DNA of 64,000 bases from NCBI GenBank assembly GCA_947497475.1, contig CANMGS010000001.1, positions 1,630,909-1,694,908 on the forward strand. The letters run 5' to 3'. This document shows positions 48,654 to 59,116 of this stretch, piece by piece (the stretch's first letter is position 1; each line of letters starts with the position of its first letter). The translations under genes and the position numbers were made by a program. Source of the DNA: an uncultured Amylibacter sp. (GTDB taxonomy: Bacteria; Pseudomonadota; Alphaproteobacteria; Rhodobacterales; Rhodobacteraceae). The notes beneath the pieces were generated by a model. The model saw only the letters and a program-made list of their open reading frames with translations. It was not told where the DNA came from and searched no databases.

Positions 48654-49292
48654 ATGGCTAAAATGAATGTGTATGATGCTGGCGATTTGATTGACCGCGC
48701 CTATAATGAAAAGAAAAAGGGGGCGCGTCTGAAACGATTGGGCTCTAAGATTTTACATCAGGTGGATGTGGCGGGGGTTCAGGCCTATTTTCTGAAAGAC
48801 AAGACTTTGGTGATCCCCGGTACGAATGAGCCAAGCGATTGGGCGGATTTCAATTTGCGTGTGGAAAGTGTGAGGGGCGACAGTGGGCGCTATTGGCACA
48901 AGGGGTTTATGACACATGCGCAGATGGTGTTTATGTTTGCGAAGGGGCTAAAGCCTAAGTTTATCGTTGGGCATTCATTGGGGGCTGCGAGTGCACAGAT
49001 TGTAGGGGCGTCTATGAAGGTGCCAACGATTGCATTTGCGTCGCCCAAGGTTTTAAGCGGTAAGACGCGGCTGGCCGGTGAGGGTTGGGTGGCGAATTAT
49101 TTGCGGATGGATGATACGGTGTGTCATATGCCGCCCGGTATTGGGAATAAGAAATATCGCCATGTGGGCAGCCGGTATTGGATGGCACCAGAGGGTGTGA
49201 ACCCCGGTGAGGATCATAGCATTAAGAATTACATGCAGATCATCAAAGATGAGCGGTTCAAAACGATGGTGCCGAAAGATTGGCCGCGGTAG
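48654..49292 (+). CDS. Class 3 lipase-like alpha/beta hydrolase
   Basis: This 212-residue protein has the nucleophile elbow FIVGHSLGAASAQIVGA (about residue 103) and a preceding LVIPGTNEPSDWADFNL segment typical of class 3 lipases. Candidate Asp/His residues follow (YLRMDDTVCHMPP and GEDHSIKNYM). There is no signal peptide. AGGGAGG precedes the ATG by about 9 nt. Composition is close to the flanking core genes, so it need not belong with the AT-rich operon before it. The substrate is unknown; phospholipid or lysophospholipid is possible. Confidence 0.78.
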   Translation: MAKMNVYDAGDLIDRAYNEKKKGARLKRLGSKILHQVDVAGVQAYFLKDKTLVIPGTNEPSDWADFNLRVESVRGDSGRYWHKGFMTHAQMVFMFAKGLKPKFIVGHSLGAASAQIVGASMKVPTIAFASPKVLSGKTRLAGEGWVANYLRMDDTVCHMPPGIGNKKYRHVGSRYWMAPEGVNPGEDHSIKNYMQIIKDERFKTMVPKDWPR

Positions 49293-49362
49293 GTTTTACA
49301 GGCTTTGTGCCTCTTGGGGATACTAAATAATCCCCTGCCGGCCGATGAGATGCATTTCATCT

Positions 49363-52300
49363 TTAGTACTCCTGCAGCGCCATGACTTCGATTTCACCTT
49401 CGGACATATTGCGGATCGCTTTTGCGGCTGCATTGGATGCGGCGGCTGTCGTGTAATATGCGATCTTGTCGTATAGGGCAGCGGAACGGATGTCGCGGCT
49501 GTCTTCTAATGACTGTGTGCCCTCGGTGGTGTTGAAGATTAGGTCGACGCCGCCGTCTTTTAGGGTGTCGACGATGTTTGGGCGGCCTTCGTAGACTTTT
49601 TGAACGCGGGTGTTTTGCACGCCGTTGTCTGCAAGCCATGTAGATGTGCCGCCTGTGGCGAGGATTGTGAAGCCCAAGCCAGATAGGATTTGTGCGGCTT
49701 CTAGGATTAGCGTGTCTTTGTCGCTGTTTTTGATCGAGATGAACACGGTGCCCGATGATGGCAGTGGTGTGCTGGCGCCCAATTGTGATTTTAGGAAGGC
49801 GCGTTCGAATGATTTGTCCAAGCCCATGACTTCGCCTGTTGAGCGCATTTCTGGGCCTAATAGTGGATCAACGCCTGGGAAGCGGTTGAATGGCATGACG
49901 GCCTCTTTCACCGCGAAGTGGTCTGGGCGTGGGGATTTCAGGTCGAAATCGGATAGTTTTGCACCAGCCATGATTTGGGCGGCGATGGATGCTATTGGGC
50001 TGTTGATGGCTTTGGCCACGAACGGCACGGTGCGGGATGCACGTGGGTTGACCTCTAGGATAAAGATCACGTCGTCTTTGATCGCGAATTGTACGTTCAT
50101 CAGGCCGACCACGTTTAGGCCGATGGCCATTGCCTCTGTCTGGCGTGTCATCTCGGCGATGATTTCGTCAGATAGGGAGTAAGGTGGTAGGGAACACGCA
50201 CTGTCGCCAGAGTGAACGCCGGCTTCTTCGATGTGTTGCATGATGCCAGCGACGTGGACGTTTTCGCCGTCGCATAGGGCGTCTACATCTACTTCGATTG
50301 CGCCTACCAGGTAGCTGTCTAGAAGTACTGGGCTGTCGCCCGATACTTTTACGGCTTCATTGATGTAGCGTTCCAATTGGGCGTCGCTGCGGATGATTTC
50401 CATGGCGCGGCCACCCAGTACGTAGGATGGGCGGATAACCAATGGGTAACCGACGTCTTGGGCAATCTCAAACGCTTCTTCGCCGCTGTGTGCGATGCCG
50501 TTGTATGGTTGTTTCAGGTCTAGGCTTTCCAACAACTGCTGGAAACGTTCACGGTCTTCGGCCAAATCGATCGCGTCTGGTGTTGTGCCTAGGATTGGAA
50601 TGCCTTCTGCTTCTAGATCATTTGCCAATTTCAGCGGTGTTTGGCCGCCGAATTGAACGATTACGCCGTGCAATGTGCCATTTTCCTGCTCTACACGCAG
50701 GATTTCCATGACGTTTTCCATAGTCAGTGGCTCGAAATACAGACGATCAGATGTGTCGTAGTCTGTGGACACTGTTTCTGGGTTACAGTTGACCATGATG
50801 GTCTCGTAACCCGCGCCTGTTAAGGCGTAACAGGCGTGACAGCAGCAATAGTCGAATTCGATACCTTGACCGATGCGGTTTGGACCACCGCCAAGGATGA
50901 CGACTTTTTTGCGATCAGAAGGACGGGCTTCGCATTCTACTGTGCCCATCGCATCCGCCTCGTATGTGGAATACATATACGGCGTTTGCGCTTCGAATTC
51001 CGCGGCACATGTGTCGATGCGTTTGAAACAGGCTGTTACGCCGAGTTTCGTGCGGTTGATGCGGATGTCGCGCTCGGCTTGTCCTGTGAGTTTTGCCAAA
51101 CGGGCATCTGTGAAGCCGTGCATTTTGATGCGGCGCAGTGCTTTTTCATCGGTTGGCAGGCCGTTGTCACGGATGTCTTGTTCGATTTGGATGATTTCGC
51201 GGATGCGCGCCAAGAACCATGGGTCGAATTTTGTGATGGCGTTGATTTCATCGTCAGAGAAACCGAAACGCATGGAATGGGCGATGTGCAACAAACGATC
51301 TGGTGTTTGTTGTGACATTGCTTTGGTCAAGCTTTTGTCGATGGCTTCTTGGGCTTCTGCATCTGCACCTAGCAAGATGTGTGACAGGCTGCCTGAAGGG
51401 TCTTTGGCTTTTACGATGTTTTCATCAGATGGCATGCCATCGATTTCGATTTCGTCAAAACCTGTTAGGCCTGTTTCCATCGATGCCAATGCTTTTTGCA
51501 TGCTTTCGTGGATTGTGCGGCCGATGGACATAACCTCGCCCACAGATTTCATCGCTGTTGTCAGGTCGTTTTGTGCGCCTGGGAATTTTTCAAATGCAAA
51601 GCGCGGGATTTTTGTGACCACGTAATCGATGGAAGGCTCGAATGAAGCAGGTGTGACTTTGGTGATGTCATTGTCCAACTCGTCCAATGTGTAGCCGACT
51701 GCCAGTTTGGCGGCGACTTTGGCGATTGGGAAACCTGTTGCTTTCGATGCCAGCGCTGATGAACGAGATACGCGTGGGTTCATTTCGATCACAACCATAC
51801 GGCCATCCGCAGGGTTCACTGACCACTGAACGTTTGAGCCACCTGTTTCCACACCGATTTCGCGCAGAACGTTTACGGAATGTGTCCGCATCAATTGGTA
51901 TTCTTTGTCGGTCAAAGTCAGAGCAGGGGCAACAGTGATACTGTCGCCTGTATGCACGCCCATTGGGTCGACGTTTTCAATCGCACAGATGATGATGGCA
52001 TTATCCGCTTTGTCGCGCACAACTTCCATTTCGTATTCTTTCCAACCCAGCAAGCTTTCGTCGATTAGGATTTGGTTTACTGGGGATGCATCGATGCCTG
52101 ACTTACAGATTTTTTCGTAGTCATCGCGGTTATATGCAATGCCGCCACCTGTGCCGCCCATTGTGAACGCAGGACGAATGATGGCTGGTAGGCCAACTGT
52201 ATCAATCGCTGCCATGGCTTCTTCCAAGCTTTCGGCGATTGTCGCACGTGGGTTTTCGATGCCGAGGCGGTCCATGGCTTCGCGGAACAATTTACGGTCT

Positions 52301-52698
52301 TCTGCCATTTCAATGGCTTTGCGGTCTGCGCCGATCAACTCGATATTGAATTTTTCAAGTGTGCCGTCTTCGTCTAACGCCAAAGCTGTGTTCAGACCTG
52401 TTTGACCGCCCATCGTTGGAAGCAGCACCATTTTATCATTCGGATGTGCTGCAACTTCTTTTTCGATGATTTTGGCAACAACCGCTGGTGTGATCGGCTC
52501 GATATATGTGGCGTCTGCCATATTCGGGTCGGTCATGATTGTGGCTGGGTTGGAGTTTACGAGGACGACACGGTAGCCTTCTTCGCGGAGTGCTTTACAG
52601 GCCTGTGCGCCAGAGTAATCGAATTCGCAAGCTTGGCCGATAATAATGGGGCCAGCGCCGATGATCATTACGGATGAGATATCGGTACGTTTTGGCAT
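49363..52698 (-). CDS. carB: Carbamoyl phosphate synthase large subunit
   Basis: This enzyme makes carbamoyl phosphate for arginine and pyrimidines. It has two homologous ATP-grasp halves: the first begins [22 protein letters not shown], the second begins [21 protein letters not shown] near residue 605. The C-terminal MGS-like allosteric domain carries [20 protein letters not shown]. The frame is open to 52896, but the ATG at 52698 (MPKRTD) is the family start and gives 1111 residues. The small-subunit gene carA is not next to it, which is usual in alphaproteobacteria. Confidence 0.97.
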   Translation of the reverse strand: MPKRTDISSVMIIGAGPIIIGQACEFDYSGAQACKALREEGYRVVLVNSNPATIMTDPNMADATYIEPITPAVVAKIIEKEVAAHPNDKMVLLPTMGGQTGLNTALALDEDGTLEKFNIELIGADRKAIEMAEDRKLFREAMDRLGIENPRATIAESLEEAMAAIDTVGLPAIIRPAFTMGGTGGGIAYNRDDYEKICKSGIDASPVNQILIDESLLGWKEYEMEVVRDKADNAIIICAIENVDPMGVHTGDSITVAPALTLTDKEYQLMRTHSVNVLREIGVETGGSNVQWSVNPADGRMVVIEMNPRVSRSSALASKATGFPIAKVAAKLAVGYTLDELDNDITKVTPASFEPSIDYVVTKIPRFAFEKFPGAQNDLTTAMKSVGEVMSIGRTIHESMQKALASMETGLTGFDEIEIDGMPSDENIVKAKDPSGSLSHILLGADAEAQEAIDKSLTKAMSQQTPDRLLHIAHSMRFGFSDDEINAITKFDPWFLARIREIIQIEQDIRDNGLPTDEKALRRIKMHGFTDARLAKLTGQAERDIRINRTKLGVTACFKRIDTCAAEFEAQTPYMYSTYEADAMGTVECEARPSDRKKVVILGGGPNRIGQGIEFDYCCCHACYALTGAGYETIMVNCNPETVSTDYDTSDRLYFEPLTMENVMEILRVEQENGTLHGVIVQFGGQTPLKLANDLEAEGIPILGTTPDAIDLAEDRERFQQLLESLDLKQPYNGIAHSGEEAFEIAQDVGYPLVIRPSYVLGGRAMEIIRSDAQLERYINEAVKVSGDSPVLLDSYLVGAIEVDVDALCDGENVHVAGIMQHIEEAGVHSGDSACSLPPYSLSDEIIAEMTRQTEAMAIGLNVVGLMNVQFAIKDDVIFILEVNPRASRTVPFVAKAINSPIASIAAQIMAGAKLSDFDLKSPRPDHFAVKEAVMPFNRFPGVDPLLGPEMRSTGEVMGLDKSFERAFLKSQLGASTPLPSSGTVFISIKNSDKDTLILEAAQILSGLGFTILATGGTSTWLADNGVQNTRVQKVYEGRPNIVDTLKDGGVDLIFNTTEGTQSLEDSRDIRSAALYDKIAYYTTAAASNAAAKAIRNMSEGEIEVMALQEY

Positions 52699-52899
52699 GA
52701 TTACATGGCCCCCAAATGCAGAGTGGACGTGGATTCGTCGACAATTTCCAAATTGTCGTGGGTTTAATGTTTTGGGGTGCTGGGTGCAAGGGTGAATCGG
52801 GTCTACCCTTGCAATCATTAGAGAATTTATTGAGCTAGGATGCCGCAGATGGGTAATATTTGATCCGTTGGCACAAATAAGGGGAGCGAACCCCATTAT

Positions 52900-54159
52900 T
52901 TATGAGTTTAAAAGTTCTGCTTCATAGCCTTTTAATGTGGGGCGCACCGTTGGAATCGTTTGCGTGTTTACGTGTTTAGCGAGTTCTGGGAAGATATCTA
53001 AGATTTCATCCTTCACATTTGTTTCCGTAGCCGATTGGGTCAAGTTGCCAAGATAAAAGCTTTCTGTTGGCGCGCCTTCTGAGAATACGATTTCATGATC
53101 CTCAAACATCATGTGGTAATACGCTATGCTTTTTGTTGGTGATGAATATATCGTGTCGCCGTTTACCAGATGTTTTGCAGCTGCCAGAACTTCGGTCTCA
53201 TCAAAGAGATATTCAGTACGCCAATCCTTTATTAATATGCGATGTAGTGGGGATACAGTGAGTTTTGCCGTATTCCCGATAGCGCCTTTTTCAAAGACAA
53301 TTGGGGCATGTTTTCCAGTTGCGGGTACAGTGCGGCTTCCTATCCATTTGATGGGTTTAGCATGACCGTCAAACGTATTAACCAGATCACCCCTTGTTAG
53401 ATTTTCAACTGGTTTTTGTCCGTTTGGTGTGCTGATCTTTGTTCCTTTTGCAAAGCACGCAATGCCAACGCTTTGAATGTTCAAATAGGTGTATGTGCGG
53501 CCGTCTGGCATTGTAACAGTCCCGCTGACAGAGCCAGGGGAAAAAGGGGCGAATGTAGCACCTGGGGGCAAGGTAAGGGTGTTGTTCCCTGTGCCACCAT
53601 CAATGAATGTGGTGTTTTCTGAGGCTATGATGACATCATCGCCTTCGCCGCCTTGTAGATTTCCAGAGCCAGTTCCACCGAACAATGTGTCATTACCAAT
53701 ACCGCCAGTGAGGTTGTTGTTGCCTTCACCGCCAAACAGCTGATCGTTGCCTTCGCCACCAAAGATATTATTGTTGCCAGTCCCGCCGCGTAAAATATCG
53801 TCACCATCATTCCCGATCAACGCACCGCCAAGGTTACCGTCGTCGGTTAATGTATCGTTGCCAGAGCCGCCTGTGTATCCACTTGCATTCAGGCCAGTTG
53901 CGCCACTGATGTTACTGTCGTTGTTATTGCCCACGTATTCTACAAAATTGGAAAAGGCACCGCCGCCTATATCTGTGTCTGTATATGTGGTTGATGTGCC
54001 CGTATTGGTATCGGTGAATGTGATTGAGTTGGCAGTGATCGTGATTTGGAAATTGTCACTAATTCCGCTGGCGTCAATTGTACTGTTTGCATTGATATCC
54101 TGAGCGGCCCAAAATGCTGGGTCTGTGATATTTGCGTCGATCAATGTAATAAAAGCCAT
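52900..54159 (-). CDS. Hint-domain protein with RTX-like repeats (paralogue 1)
   Basis: This 419-residue protein has no classical signal peptide. Residues 1-75 form a beta-rich head (MAFITLIDANITDPAFW). Residues 90-195 hold GG-x-G-x-D-type glycine/aspartate repeats like calcium-binding RTX. The C-terminal Hint_2 domain starts at Cys235 (GIACFAKGTKIST) and has LTVSPLHRILIKDW and KHLVNGDTIY. The Hedgehog/intein fold suggests self-cleavage or self-splicing chemistry at Cys235. Type I secretion is likely from the repeats but no transporter is adjacent. It is paralogous to the gene at 57853-59106. Confidence 0.85.
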   Translation of the reverse strand: MAFITLIDANITDPAFWAAQDINANSTIDASGISDNFQITITANSITFTDTNTGTSTTYTDTDIGGGAFSNFVEYVGNNNDSNISGATGLNASGYTGGSGNDTLTDDGNLGGALIGNDGDDILRGGTGNNNIFGGEGNDQLFGGEGNNNLTGGIGNDTLFGGTGSGNLQGGEGDDVIIASENTTFIDGGTGNNTLTLPPGATFAPFSPGSVSGTVTMPDGRTYTYLNIQSVGIACFAKGTKISTPNGQKPVENLTRGDLVNTFDGHAKPIKWIGSRTVPATGKHAPIVFEKGAIGNTAKLTVSPLHRILIKDWRTEYLFDETEVLAAAKHLVNGDTIYSSPTKSIAYYHMMFEDHEIVFSEGAPTESFYLGNLTQSATETNVKDEILDIFPELAKHVNTQTIPTVRPTLKGYEAELLNS

Positions 54160-54303
54160 GTGAATTCCTTTGATGTGAAGTCAAATAATTACTGGCGGCT
54201 GCGTGAAATTATTGGGCAGCCATTTGATTACTCTTTAAAAATTGAGTTCAGTTTTAGGGTAATACTTGGTGTAACTTGCCACAATGTAGTGAAGTTTTGA
54301 TTA

Positions 54304-54355
54304 CGTTTAATGCGCTTAATCCTGCCGAAATGAGAAGATATATCGGCATTAAACG
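54304..54355. repeat. 10-bp inverted repeat upstream of Hint gene 1
   Basis: CGTTTAATGC (54304-54313) and GCATTAAACG (54346-54355) are perfect inverted copies around 32 bp. An inner GCCGA/TCGGC pair extends the right arm. It lies in the 300-bp gene-free stretch (54160-54459) between the Hint gene start and the end of the ADP-ribosylglycohydrolase gene. It could be a terminator-like hairpin or an operator. I see nothing else in this stretch. Confidence 0.6.
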
Positions 54356-54459
54356 CCTATTTTGCCCTAAACGCATGGTTTCTGCATCTATTTCAGGCAG
54401 TTTAAAAGTTAATTATGTTAAGAAACAAAATGTTAAGTTCTATGCGTATCCATGCCAGT

Positions 54460-55380
54460 TTAAAGAGATTCGGTGCAAATTTCCGCGCATATGTCTTTTA
54501 AAGAGGATGCTGCATTGGTTGCGGAAATCCATTTTTCCGGAATTGACGCTACCCCATAGGCTGTGCTGCATATGGCCCCGAGCATGACTGAACGGCCTGC
54601 ATTATCGCCGCCAGATTTGATGTTGGTTTCGATGGCGTCTACATAGCTTTGGGTGTTTTTTAAGATGTGAAACATCAAAGGGGCAGCCATTGGGAGATGA
54701 CAGGCTCTGCCTGTCGTTGCACCGTATTCAACAGAGTTCGTTTCGGGGGATGCGAGCGCATCCAGTAAAGGTTGTCGAATACTGTGATGTGCTGAATTTG
54801 CAGATGCATATAGAGCGTCTGATAAATCATCGCCTTTTATGACCTTGTTGAGCAGATCTGCAAAAACATGGCCGTTGGCCGTGGCGATTGTATTAACATT
54901 TGTGATTTCAATTGCATCTTCAATACCAGATTGGCCTGTTGCAACAATTGCAGGAATGCGAGAAAGGGCTGGCAATTGGTCATCGTCAATACCTGATGGT
55001 AAGACTTGGCCGTTTGCAATGTTTTCCAAAGTACCCTTTGTTGGGCGGTCTATATAGCCATTATAGGGACCATCAGGGCCAAAGTGAGCTGTAAAATCCG
55101 CTTGGTAGGTGGCAATGTCAAACAAACCACTTGTTTTCTGCATGGATTGCAAAGCCAACAGAAGGGTTTCGCCGTATTGGGTTTGCATGCCAGTGGTTCG
55201 AGCAGAGTGATATTCTGGAATGCCTTCATATTCGTTTGGGACAAATGTGGTTTGCCCCGCATTCTGTTCTATAATTTGGTCAATCAAATCGACATCGTAA
55301 ATCCAATGAAGGCGAAGGCTGGCAGCATCTGCAACCAATGCTCCTAAGAGTGCGGTGTAAGCTTTGTTCTTATCTGTCAT
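54460..55380 (-). CDS. ADP-ribosylglycohydrolase family protein
   Basis: This 306-residue all-helical protein has the family opening ALLGALVADAASLRLHWIYD (about 11-30). Acidic residues for Mg2+ are expected at GPDGPYNGYIDRPTKG and DDDQLPALSRIPA (about 98-140), with C-terminal GRAC...SGGDNAGRSVMLGAICSTAYG (about 225-275), where the DNAGR aspartate is a metal ligand of the family. It may remove ADP-ribose from proteins or other targets; the substrate is unknown. No ART or DarT-like toxin gene is adjacent. Confidence 0.85.
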   Translation of the reverse strand: MTDKNKAYTALLGALVADAASLRLHWIYDVDLIDQIIEQNAGQTTFVPNEYEGIPEYHSARTTGMQTQYGETLLLALQSMQKTSGLFDIATYQADFTAHFGPDGPYNGYIDRPTKGTLENIANGQVLPSGIDDDQLPALSRIPAIVATGQSGIEDAIEITNVNTIATANGHVFADLLNKVIKGDDLSDALYASANSAHHSIRQPLLDALASPETNSVEYGATTGRACHLPMAAPLMFHILKNTQSYVDAIETNIKSGGDNAGRSVMLGAICSTAYGVASIPEKWISATNAASSLKDICAEICTESL

Positions 55381-55492
55381 GAAGTGACCTTATTGCGAGG
55401 TGAATATTACGCAAGATATTCAGTATCATCTTTTCGTGACATTTCCTGTTTGGGGACAGTATAGATCACATAAGCAATGAAGGATGATGATC

Positions 55493-55873
55493 ATGTTGGC
55501 AGCTGTTTGTGTGGGCACCAATGATTTGGGTGCAGCAGGGGCGTTTTATGATGCAGTTATGGCTGTGTTGAATATGCAGCGCGTTGCCGAAAATACAGTT
55601 GAGATCGGATATGGGGCAAAAGAGGGTGAAGCTGTGTTTTGGGTGCTGAAACCTTATAACAAAGAACCAGCGACATTTGGGAATGGGTCACAGGTGATGT
55701 TACGTGCTGAAACTGCGGATATGGTGGATGCTTTTCATAAAACCGTAATGACATCTGGGGGGCAAGATGAAGGCGCGCCTGGCCCTAGGGATTATTCAAA
55801 AGGGTATTATGGGGCCTATGTACGGGATTTAGACGGCAATAAATTACATGCGTTTTACCTGCCAAATGGATAG
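55493..55873 (+). CDS. VOC-family (glyoxalase-like) protein
   Basis: This 126-residue vicinal-oxygen-chelate fold protein has N-terminal AVCVGTNDLGAAGAFYDAVM, middle GEAVFWVLKPYNKEPATFGNGSQV and C-terminal YYGAYVRDLDGNKLHAFYLP, the usual metal-ligand end. The frame opens at 55484, but AAGGA is 8 nt before the ATG at 55493. It may be a dioxygenase or lyase-like enzyme; the substrate cannot be told. Confidence 0.85.
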   Translation: MLAAVCVGTNDLGAAGAFYDAVMAVLNMQRVAENTVEIGYGAKEGEAVFWVLKPYNKEPATFGNGSQVMLRAETADMVDAFHKTVMTSGGQDEGAPGPRDYSKGYYGAYVRDLDGNKLHAFYLPNG

Positions 55874-55968
55874 TTTTGCGTATTTCGGGGCAAATAAGTC
55901 GTGGTTTTGGGTGGCGCAACGTTAATGCTAGGCTTACATAGGCGATAAGTTACGGTGAGATGCCTTTT

Positions 55969-57123
55969 ATGAGCGAAAGCTATATCCTTTTTGATGAAGG
56001 CCCTGATGGGGGCACGCAAGCTTTTGCTGATCCTGAACGGCTGATCGTTGCTTGGGAACCTGAAGAAGTGGCGGATGCTTTGGCTGCGATGCAAGAAGCG
56101 CGTGCTGCTGGTAAGTGGTTGGCTGGAACGGCATCATATGAACTGGGCTATGTTTTAGAACCCAAGCTTATGCCGCGGTTGCCAAAAGAACGCCAAGCAC
56201 CGTTGATCTGTTATGGGGTATTCGATGGACCTGATGCTGCTGCTGCACGCAGCTTGGCACACAGGGGGCGATCAGAACAGAACGAGGCAAGATTAGACGC
56301 GCCTGAGCCTGTTTGGTCTGCGGATGACTATGCGGCTGCTTTTGGTACCGTGAAGGATTATATCTCCGCGGGTGATTTTTATCAGACAAACCTGACGTTC
56401 CCGATGCGGTCACGTTATGAAGGCACCGCACTGGGATTATACACAGCTTTACGCCGTGCGCAGCCTGTTAAACATGGGGCTTTGGTGCATTTGGGCGAGG
56501 GGCCTGTTTTTGTCTCACGCTCGCCTGAATTGTTTTTCAGGGTTTCTGCAGAAGGTGTGATTGAAACGCGCCCGATGAAGGGCACAGTGCCGCGTGGTAA
56601 TTCACAAGCCGAAGATGATGAATTGGTAGCGTTTTTAGGCTCTGACCCTAAGAACCGCGCCGAAAACCTGATGATCGTGGATTTGTTGCGCAATGATATT
56701 TCGCGTATTGCTAAGGTTGGCTCTGTTAAAGTGCCTGAACTTTTCACGGTCGAGACTTACGCAACTGTACATCAGATGACATCGCTTGTACGCGCTGAAT
56801 TGCTGGATGATGTGACAGTGGGCGATATGTTCCATGCATTGTTCCCTTGCGGGTCTATCACAGGGGCTCCAAAAATTCGCGCCATGGAAGTGATCAATGA
56901 TTTAGAGGTAGAAGCGCGCGATATGTATTGCGGTTCTATTGGTTGGATGGCGCCTGATGGGCAGTCATCGTTTAATGTGGCGATCCGCACACTTACTTTG
57001 TTGGAAGATGGTGCGGTGTCGTTGAATGTGGGGGGCGGTGTTGTTTATGACAGTACGGCCGCGTCTGAATATGAGGAGGCGTTATGGAAAGCCCGTTACA
57101 CGAAATTGCTCCAGACGGATTAG
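55969..57123 (+). CDS. pabB: Aminodeoxychorismate synthase component I
   Basis: This 384-residue chorismate-binding enzyme makes 4-amino-4-deoxychorismate for folate. The conserved catalytic block is present: GDFYQTNLTFPM, RPMKGTVPRG, LMIVDLLRNDISRIA and GSITGAPKIRAMEVI, then SFNVAIRTL and GGGVVYDSTAASEYEE. GGTGAG stands 9 nt before the ATG at 55969, so I prefer it over the ATG at 55960. It overlaps pabC by 40 bp, a fixed pair. Confidence 0.93.
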   Translation: MSESYILFDEGPDGGTQAFADPERLIVAWEPEEVADALAAMQEARAAGKWLAGTASYELGYVLEPKLMPRLPKERQAPLICYGVFDGPDAAAARSLAHRGRSEQNEARLDAPEPVWSADDYAAAFGTVKDYISAGDFYQTNLTFPMRSRYEGTALGLYTALRRAQPVKHGALVHLGEGPVFVSRSPELFFRVSAEGVIETRPMKGTVPRGNSQAEDDELVAFLGSDPKNRAENLMIVDLLRNDISRIAKVGSVKVPELFTVETYATVHQMTSLVRAELLDDVTVGDMFHALFPCGSITGAPKIRAMEVINDLEVEARDMYCGSIGWMAPDGQSSFNVAIRTLTLLEDGAVSLNVGGGVVYDSTAASEYEEALWKARYTKLLQTD

Positions 57124-57725
57124 AAGTTATTGAAACCTTTGGGTTTACACCAAAAGGTGGTTTTGAACGGTTGGCTTTGCACATTGACCGGTGCGAAACA
57201 ACGTGTCGAACGTTGGGATTTAAGTTTGATCGTGGTGTTGTTTTGCAAAGCATAGGGGAGGCCGTGGCGGAAGACCCTGCACGCGTGCGCATGACAGTGG
57301 ACGCCACGGGTCAGGTCAAGGTGGTCGCCTATGAACTTGCTGAAACACCGCGCTTGTGGCGAGTGGGTGTTTGCGAAGACCGTTTGCGATCTGATGATCC
57401 TTGGTTGGCGGTAAAAACCACGCAGCGCGCGCTTTATGACACGGTGCGTGCGGATTTGCCCGAAGGTATTGATGAGATGATTTTCCTGAATGAGCGTGAC
57501 GAAGTCTGTGAAGGCACAATTACGAATATTTTTATTGAGAAAGAAGGTGTTCTTGTTACGCCACCACTGTCTAGTGGTGTTTTGCCAGGTGTTTTACGTC
57601 AAGAACTTTTGGAAACAGGGAAAGCGGTTGAAGGGATTTTAAATCTTGATGCGCTTTCGGGTTCTTTTTTTGTTGGGAATTCTTTAAGAGGGCTAATCGC
57701 TGTTGATCGGTTGATAGCGCCTTAA
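57084..57725 (+). CDS. pabC: 4-amino-4-deoxychorismate lyase (class IV aminotransferase family)
   Basis: This 213-residue PLP fold type IV protein releases p-aminobenzoate from the PabB product. The N-terminal ETFGFTPKGGFERLALHIDR and middle AVKTTQRALYD (likely PLP lysine) are followed by DEMIFLNERDEVCEGTITNIFIEKEG and LSSGVLPGVLRQELLE, all typical. It overlaps pabB and has GAGGAGG before its ATG. No terminator is evident in the 127 bp before the next Hint gene. Confidence 0.9.
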   Translation: MESPLHEIAPDGLEVIETFGFTPKGGFERLALHIDRCETTCRTLGFKFDRGVVLQSIGEAVAEDPARVRMTVDATGQVKVVAYELAETPRLWRVGVCEDRLRSDDPWLAVKTTQRALYDTVRADLPEGIDEMIFLNERDEVCEGTITNIFIEKEGVLVTPPLSSGVLPGVLRQELLETGKAVEGILNLDALSGSFFVGNSLRGLIAVDRLIAP

Positions 57726-57852
57726 ATTTGCCTTTTATCATACATATTTTTGCCTAACCCAGTTCGTAAGTTTAAAGCGAGCAGGTTGCATTTGCCTGTT
57801 CTGTGTATGTGTAAAGAGTGAGGCGTAAGATTGCGCCGATGAGTAAGTAAGA

Positions 57853-59106
57853 ATGGCGTTTATTAATTTAACCGATGCGAATATCGTGGATGCCTCCTTT
57901 TGGGCTTCATTGGATATTAATAGTGATAGCACAATTGATGTCTCAGGCATCAGTGATACGATCCAAGTCATCATCACTGCAAATTCAATTACTTTCACAA
58001 ATACCGTAACCGGTATTGTTACCACCTATAGTGATGGAGATTTATTTGCTGGATCATTTAGTAACTTTGTTGCCTTTACAGGTAATGACGCAAATAACAT
58101 CGTAGGCGGATCCGTTGGCCTTAATTCAAGTGGTTATACGGGTGGTGCTGGTGATGATACATTTACTGATGATGGGAATTTAGGCGGGCAAATTTTTGGT
58201 GGTTCAGGTGACGATACGATCACAGGTGGTATTGGTAATAACCAAATATATGGCGGTGATGATGATGATATTATCTTTGGTGTTGCTGGTGAAAATGTAC
58301 TTGAAGGGGGTGATGGCAACGATACGCTCTTCGCTGGAGACGGTTCAGGCAATTTAGATGGAGGGGCAGGTGATGATCAGCTGTTTGCCTCTGATACAAC
58401 AACATTTGTAGAAGGTGGCACGGGTAATGATACGCTGACTTTAACGGCTGGGTCGACGTTTGCGCCATTTTCGTCAACTGGTGGTGTTGTGACTTTACCA
58501 GATGGGGTTTCGACATTCACTTATTTGAATGTCGAAAATATTGTGATTGCCTGTTTTACAAAAGGCACACGTATTAGAACTGCAAAAGGAAATGTCTCAA
58601 TTGAGGATTTGTCTGTTGGAGATTTTGTAAATACTGCAGATAATGGGCAGCAACCAATAAAATGGATCGGTAAACGACGTGTTGCTGGTGTTGGGCATTT
58701 GGCGCCAGTCGTATTTCAAAAACATGCAATTGGAAATAAACGGGAATTACGTGTTTCTCCTGAACACCGTATTTTACTGCGTGATTGGCAGGCCGAATAT
58801 TTATTCGGAGAGCGCGAAGTGTTAATTGCTGCTAAACACTTGGTGAATGCTGATACGATTTATTCTGCTGAATGTGATGAAGTGACGTATTATCATATCT
58901 TATTTGATCAGCATGAGATTGTATTTGCAGAGGGTGCAAAGACAGAGAGCTTTTACCCAACGCAGTCACATATTGAAACTATGGAAATAGCTGCTCGGGC
59001 TGAGCTCTATGAATTGTTCCCTGAGTTGATGGACAAAGAATGCGGTGCGATTTTGCCCAGTGCTAGACGTTTTGTACAAGGATACGAAGCAAGTTTATTA
59101 AATTAA
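57853..59106 (+). CDS. Hint-domain protein with RTX-like repeats (paralogue 2)
   Basis: This 417-residue protein is close in length and layout to the protein at 52900-54159. The head is MAFINLTDANIVDASFW; glycine/aspartate repeats run about 95-195 (YGGDDDD, EGGDGNDTLFAGDGSG); the Hint domain starts at Cys234 (VIACFTKGTRIRTA) with LRVSPEHRILLRDW and KHLVNADTIY. The two proteins are clear paralogues over the whole length, with higher identity in head and Hint parts. There is no classical signal peptide, so secretion by a type I system is inferred only from the repeats. Confidence 0.85.
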   Translation: MAFINLTDANIVDASFWASLDINSDSTIDVSGISDTIQVIITANSITFTNTVTGIVTTYSDGDLFAGSFSNFVAFTGNDANNIVGGSVGLNSSGYTGGAGDDTFTDDGNLGGQIFGGSGDDTITGGIGNNQIYGGDDDDIIFGVAGENVLEGGDGNDTLFAGDGSGNLDGGAGDDQLFASDTTTFVEGGTGNDTLTLTAGSTFAPFSSTGGVVTLPDGVSTFTYLNVENIVIACFTKGTRIRTAKGNVSIEDLSVGDFVNTADNGQQPIKWIGKRRVAGVGHLAPVVFQKHAIGNKRELRVSPEHRILLRDWQAEYLFGEREVLIAAKHLVNADTIYSAECDEVTYYHILFDQHEIVFAEGAKTESFYPTQSHIETMEIAARAELYELFPELMDKECGAILPSARRFVQGYEASLLN

Positions 59107-59116
59107 AACTTATAGC

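Noticed and set aside
52699..52896. N-terminal extension of CarB
   Set aside because: The extra residues are not CarB-like; MPKRTD at 52698 is the conserved start.
53489..54103. Plus-strand proline/serine-rich ORFs opposite Hint gene 1
   Set aside because: They are antisense shadows of glycine/aspartate codons in the RTX-like repeats.
54460..55380. Part of a DarTG-like toxin-antitoxin pair
   Set aside because: No ADP-ribosyltransferase toxin gene is next to the ADP-ribosylglycohydrolase.
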